Below are positions 29,240 to 32,287 of a stretch of 32,287 bases of DNA, piece by piece (within the stretch, counting starts at the first letter, position 1; every line of letters starts with the position of its first letter). Origin of the DNA: Deltaproteobacteria bacterium. GTDB lineage: Bacteria; Desulfobacterota; JADFXK01. The DNA is taken from assembly GCA_015233055.1 (NCBI GenBank), contig JADFYN010000013.1, positions 1 through 32,287 on the forward strand, read 5' to 3'. The notes under the pieces are model-generated. The model ran no database searches. It was not told the origin of the DNA and worked only from the letters and a program-made list of their open reading frames with translations. A program made the position numbers and the translations under genes.

Positions 29240-29390
29240 TTTATAATTTAGTTGTTAAAACAACCATAAAAGATAATTAGGCTCGGCGTAACTTACGTCC
29301 GGTGATTTCTTAAACGAAGCGCAGCTTGACGCCTCTGTGCCCGGCGTCACTTTGACCAGATAGGTATTGACCAGGTTGCCGTTATGGTTA
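29240..29390 (-). pseudogene. Orphan fragment of a subtilase propeptide
   Basis: Minus-strand reading NHNGNLVNTYLVKVTPGTEASSCASFKKSPDVSYAEPNYLLWLF*, resembling the prodomain end of S8 proteases (..V.YAEPN..); no start codon or remaining gene. Confidence 0.55.
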
Positions 29391-31625
29391 GTTTAGCTTA
29401 ATCCAAAACCCCAACCCTGGGGCCAGGTTATCCAAGTCACTCAAGTTGGGATCATTGGGGTCGAAATTTTTCCATTTTCCATGTTCAAACGACCAAACTG
29501 AGCTATATTTTCCATCAATATATGTCAGGGCGTCTGCGGTGGCTCTGCTCTGCAACTGATAATACCCGGCCAAGTTCCACCCGGACTCTAGGCTATTCGT
29601 CTGAATCGTTGGATACCCCTGAATTTGAATGGTAGTATCTGCCTGCTTTGCTGCAATCCAATAACCATATCCAACCTCCATCTTTTCCAAATCGCTGAGC
29701 AAAGGAGTTTGCGGAGAGTAGGCCAACCACTTGCCGTTCTGGACCGACCAAATGGACTCAATCTTATCTTCTTGCCCTTTTATTATTTGGGCGATTTGGC
29801 TTGTCTCAGACACCAGCGGCAGTGAGATGAGATTCCAACCTTTATCTAGATTGATAGTGAAGGAATATTGAATAGGAGTGAGCAGGGCCGACTGCACCCC
29901 GCCAAGTTCGGCGACATTATTATAGGCAGACAATTGATAGCTTAGGCCGTCACCTCCGGATATTCCTATGGTGGGGGGCAGACTGTTATTTCCGGAGCCA
30001 TAGTTGAACTTAATCCGCCCATCCTGGTACAAAATTACTTCAAAATTGACCTGGCCTCCCGTTTGATAATATTCACCTGCCCAACGAAAGCAGATGGAAT
30101 CAGAGGACGGCTGATGAATGTAAATGTCCTCATTCGGCTGGGCAGAGCCATTTGTTATCAAGTCACCCCATAACGGGGCGACAATCATTCTTGATTTAAG
30201 CATTTCATCTGAATTTTTTGTAAGATAGTTACCGTTTGCGAAATCAAGATAACCATTTGAACAGACCTGGACCTGATTAAAGATTTTGCCGAAAAACTGA
30301 AATGGAAATGGTAAGTTGTAGCTCCAACTTTTATCGTCGGCCCGCCAGCCTTGCGCTGTTCCTTTATTGAGGAATCCATTTGGAACAAGGCTCTCGGTAT
30401 AAAAAGAGGTTAATAAGGTGAAATCTACCCCGTTACCGGCGCCGGCTGAGGTCATAACCGAAACCGGTCCAGAGGCTGCGGTAGAAGGAATTTTGCATTT
30501 TATCTCTGTGAGGCTCCAGGAGACCACCTCCGCCTTGATGCCTGGTGAAAAAGTTACATATCCAGCAGCCTGTTCTTTTCCAAAGCCGTCTCCAATGATG
30601 GTGACGGTTTCGCCGACGTGACCGGAAGCCGGGTTTATGGCAAAAAGGTGCGGTGAGGTGTAATTAGCAGTTAACGCGGTGTAAAGATTGATTCTTCCCG
30701 AGGTTATGTTCTTTCCTTTAAGGCCTGGGATAACATCGGCGGACCGCATTATCCGGCCTTTCACTTCTAGGGCGCTAATGCCTGGGTAGTGGGCGAAAAG
30801 TAAACCGGCCAACCCCGCCACATGGGGCGTCGCCATTGATGTCCCGCTCATCTTGATATAGTCACCGTTGAGGTAGGTGCTCAAAATTTGCACCCCGGGT
30901 GCGGAGACATGGACCCATTGGCCATAATTAGAAAAAACGGCCCGTCCGTCCTGGTCGTCTGTCGCACCCACAGCCAACACGGCTGGATGGTTAAAACCTG
31001 CTGGATAAATTGGCGTACTAGACCCGGCGTTGCCGGCCGCGGCGCAGATCAAGGCGTCTTTATCGGCGGCGAATTGGATGGCATCTTTGATCAGGTTGGA
31101 CGGCTCGGATTGCCCCCAACTCAAGTTAATGACTTTAGCTCCATTTTGCGCTGCATAGACTATAGCCTGGGCGGCGTTGTCGTTCTTTAGGGCACCGGCT
31201 CCGGAAGGCACTCTATACCCGGCCCTAACGGCCATTAACCGATTACCCCAACCAACTCCGGCGACACCCTGGCCATTGTTGGCCACAGCTCCGATAATTC
31301 CGGACACATGGGTCCCGTGCCCGTGCCCGTCCATGGGGTCGTTATCCGGGGGGCCGCAATCTTCGTTCCCTGCGCAGTCCTGGGCATCGACAAAATCCCA
31401 ACCGATCACATCATCGACATAGCCATTGCCGTCGTCATCGATCCCGTTACCAGGAATTTCTCCTGGATTATGCCAGACGTTGTCCTTTAAGTCAGGATGG
31501 TTGTAATCCATGCCGGTATCGACGACCGCGACGGTCACTGTGCTTTTACCGGTCTCTACATCCCAAGCTTGTGCGGCCTGAATCTTGGCCAGGTTCCATT
31601 GCTCCGGATAACGAGAGTCGTTGGG
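29388..31625 (-). pseudogene. S8 subtilisin-like protease, 5'-truncated at an IS21-family element; IPT/TIG and GWNL repeat doublet at C-terminus
   Basis: VAVVDTGMDYNHPDL, DGHGHGTHVSGIIG, SGTSMATPHVAGLAG triad. The frame extends upstream of the reported GTG start as PNDSRYPEQWNLAKIQAAQAWDVETGKSTV and meets the IS end; no signal peptide or prodomain. Confidence 0.8.
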
Positions 31626-32287
31626 TGTTACCGCCGGTCAGGAAGTATGCCAAAATCGCCGGTTTAAAAGTATACCACAGGGGGGCGAGGGCGCACCTCT
31701 AGATTACCGCTCTTATTTTTTAAGGCAGCTATTCGTAAAGGACTTTTTCGTTTAGGAAAAAATCCTTGTTATTTTATTAAGATAGATCTATTTTTCTCTT
31801 TTTCTATAACTTGATCCTCCGAAGATTAGGACTTCCGAGTTATGCACGAGCCGGTCGGCGATCGCAGTGGCCACAGTGGTTGAGTCGAACACGTTTCCCC
31901 AGTCTGCGAAAGGCAAGTTTGTCGTCACCAAGGTGGACTTTTGTTGATGCCTCTGGCTGATTACCTGGAAGAAGAGGTGTGAACCCTGTTGACCAAGAGA
32001 GAGATAACCTAATTCGTCACAGACCAGGAGGTCCGGAGATTGGTAATAGTGGAGCTTTTTCAGAAGGGATCGATCTGCCTCAGCGGCGATAAGATGATTA
32101 ATCATATCAATGGCAGTGGTAAATAGGACCTTGATATTGGCGTTTAATGCGGCATAGGCCAGGCATTTTGCCAGAAAGGTTTTACCGACGCCAGGATTGC
32201 CGATAAGGATTACGTCGACCCGGCTTCTGATAAAGTCCGTTGATAGCAGGTTAATAATGTGCGTTTTTTGTTCTTTCCGAGACGAAT
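31626..32287 (-). mobile_element. IS21-family insertion sequence (one end plus istB; continues beyond window)
   Basis: istB-like gene plus two 21-bp subterminal repeats, cgccggtcaggaagtatgcca (31632-31652) and cgccggtttaaaagtatacca (31657-31677), spaced 25 nt, typical of IS21-family ends. Confidence 0.8.
31788..32287 (-). CDS. istB: IstB-like ATP-binding protein (IS21 family), partial
   Basis: Frame open to window end: SSRKEQKTHIINLLSTDFIRSRVDVILIGNPGVGKTFLAKCLAYAALNANIKVLFTTAIDMINHLIAAEADRSLLKKLHYYQSPDLLVCDELGYLSLGQQGSHLFFQVISQRHQQKSTLVTTNLPFADWG. Confidence 0.93.
   Translation of the reverse strand, partial: SSRKEQKTHIINLLSTDFIRSRVDVILIGNPGVGKTFLAKCLAYAALNANIKVLFTTAIDMINHLIAAEADRSLLKKLHYYQSPDLLVCDELGYLSLGQQGSHLFFQVISQRHQQKSTLVTTNLPFADWGNVFDSTTVATAIADRLVHNSEVLIFGGSSYRKREK

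Overview
Window from what looks like a Deltaproteobacteria/Desulfobacterota-type chromosome (inferred from gene content only). Left to right: (i) a toxin-antitoxin islet with a 5'-truncated, frameshifted BrnA-like antitoxin copy, an unknown PD-(D/E)xK-like ORF, an orphan HigA and an intact BrnT/BrnA pair; (ii) gpsA; (iii) two large adjacent hybrid histidine kinases; (iv) a MarR / PaaI-thioesterase / 4Fe-4S (QueG-like) / DUF169 / flavin-reductase cluster, with a MITE-like inverted-repeat unit overlapping the DUF169 3' end; (v) a minus-strand acetyl-CoA hydrolase/CoA-transferase fused to a GNAT domain; (vi) tRNA-Glu(CTC) followed directly by a tyrosine integrase, a small overlapping HTH (Xis-like) ORF, a P4-type primase/helicase and a MerR-like regulator, i.e. 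a small decayed integrative element; (vii) a secreted-protein locus: an IPTL-CTERM protein, a 1389-aa metalloprotease-like/VWA/IPT protein and an S8 subtilase with the same C-terminal repeat doublet as the 1389-aa protein; the subtilase lacks its 5' end at an IS21-family element whose istB gene runs off the window. The most interesting observation is about 300 bp of non-coding, highly self-complementary sequence (about 18554-18850) in the island. I predict a multibranched structured RNA. It resembles, from memory only, HEARO/omega-RNA (IscB-associated) RNAs, but has no IscB ORF next to it.
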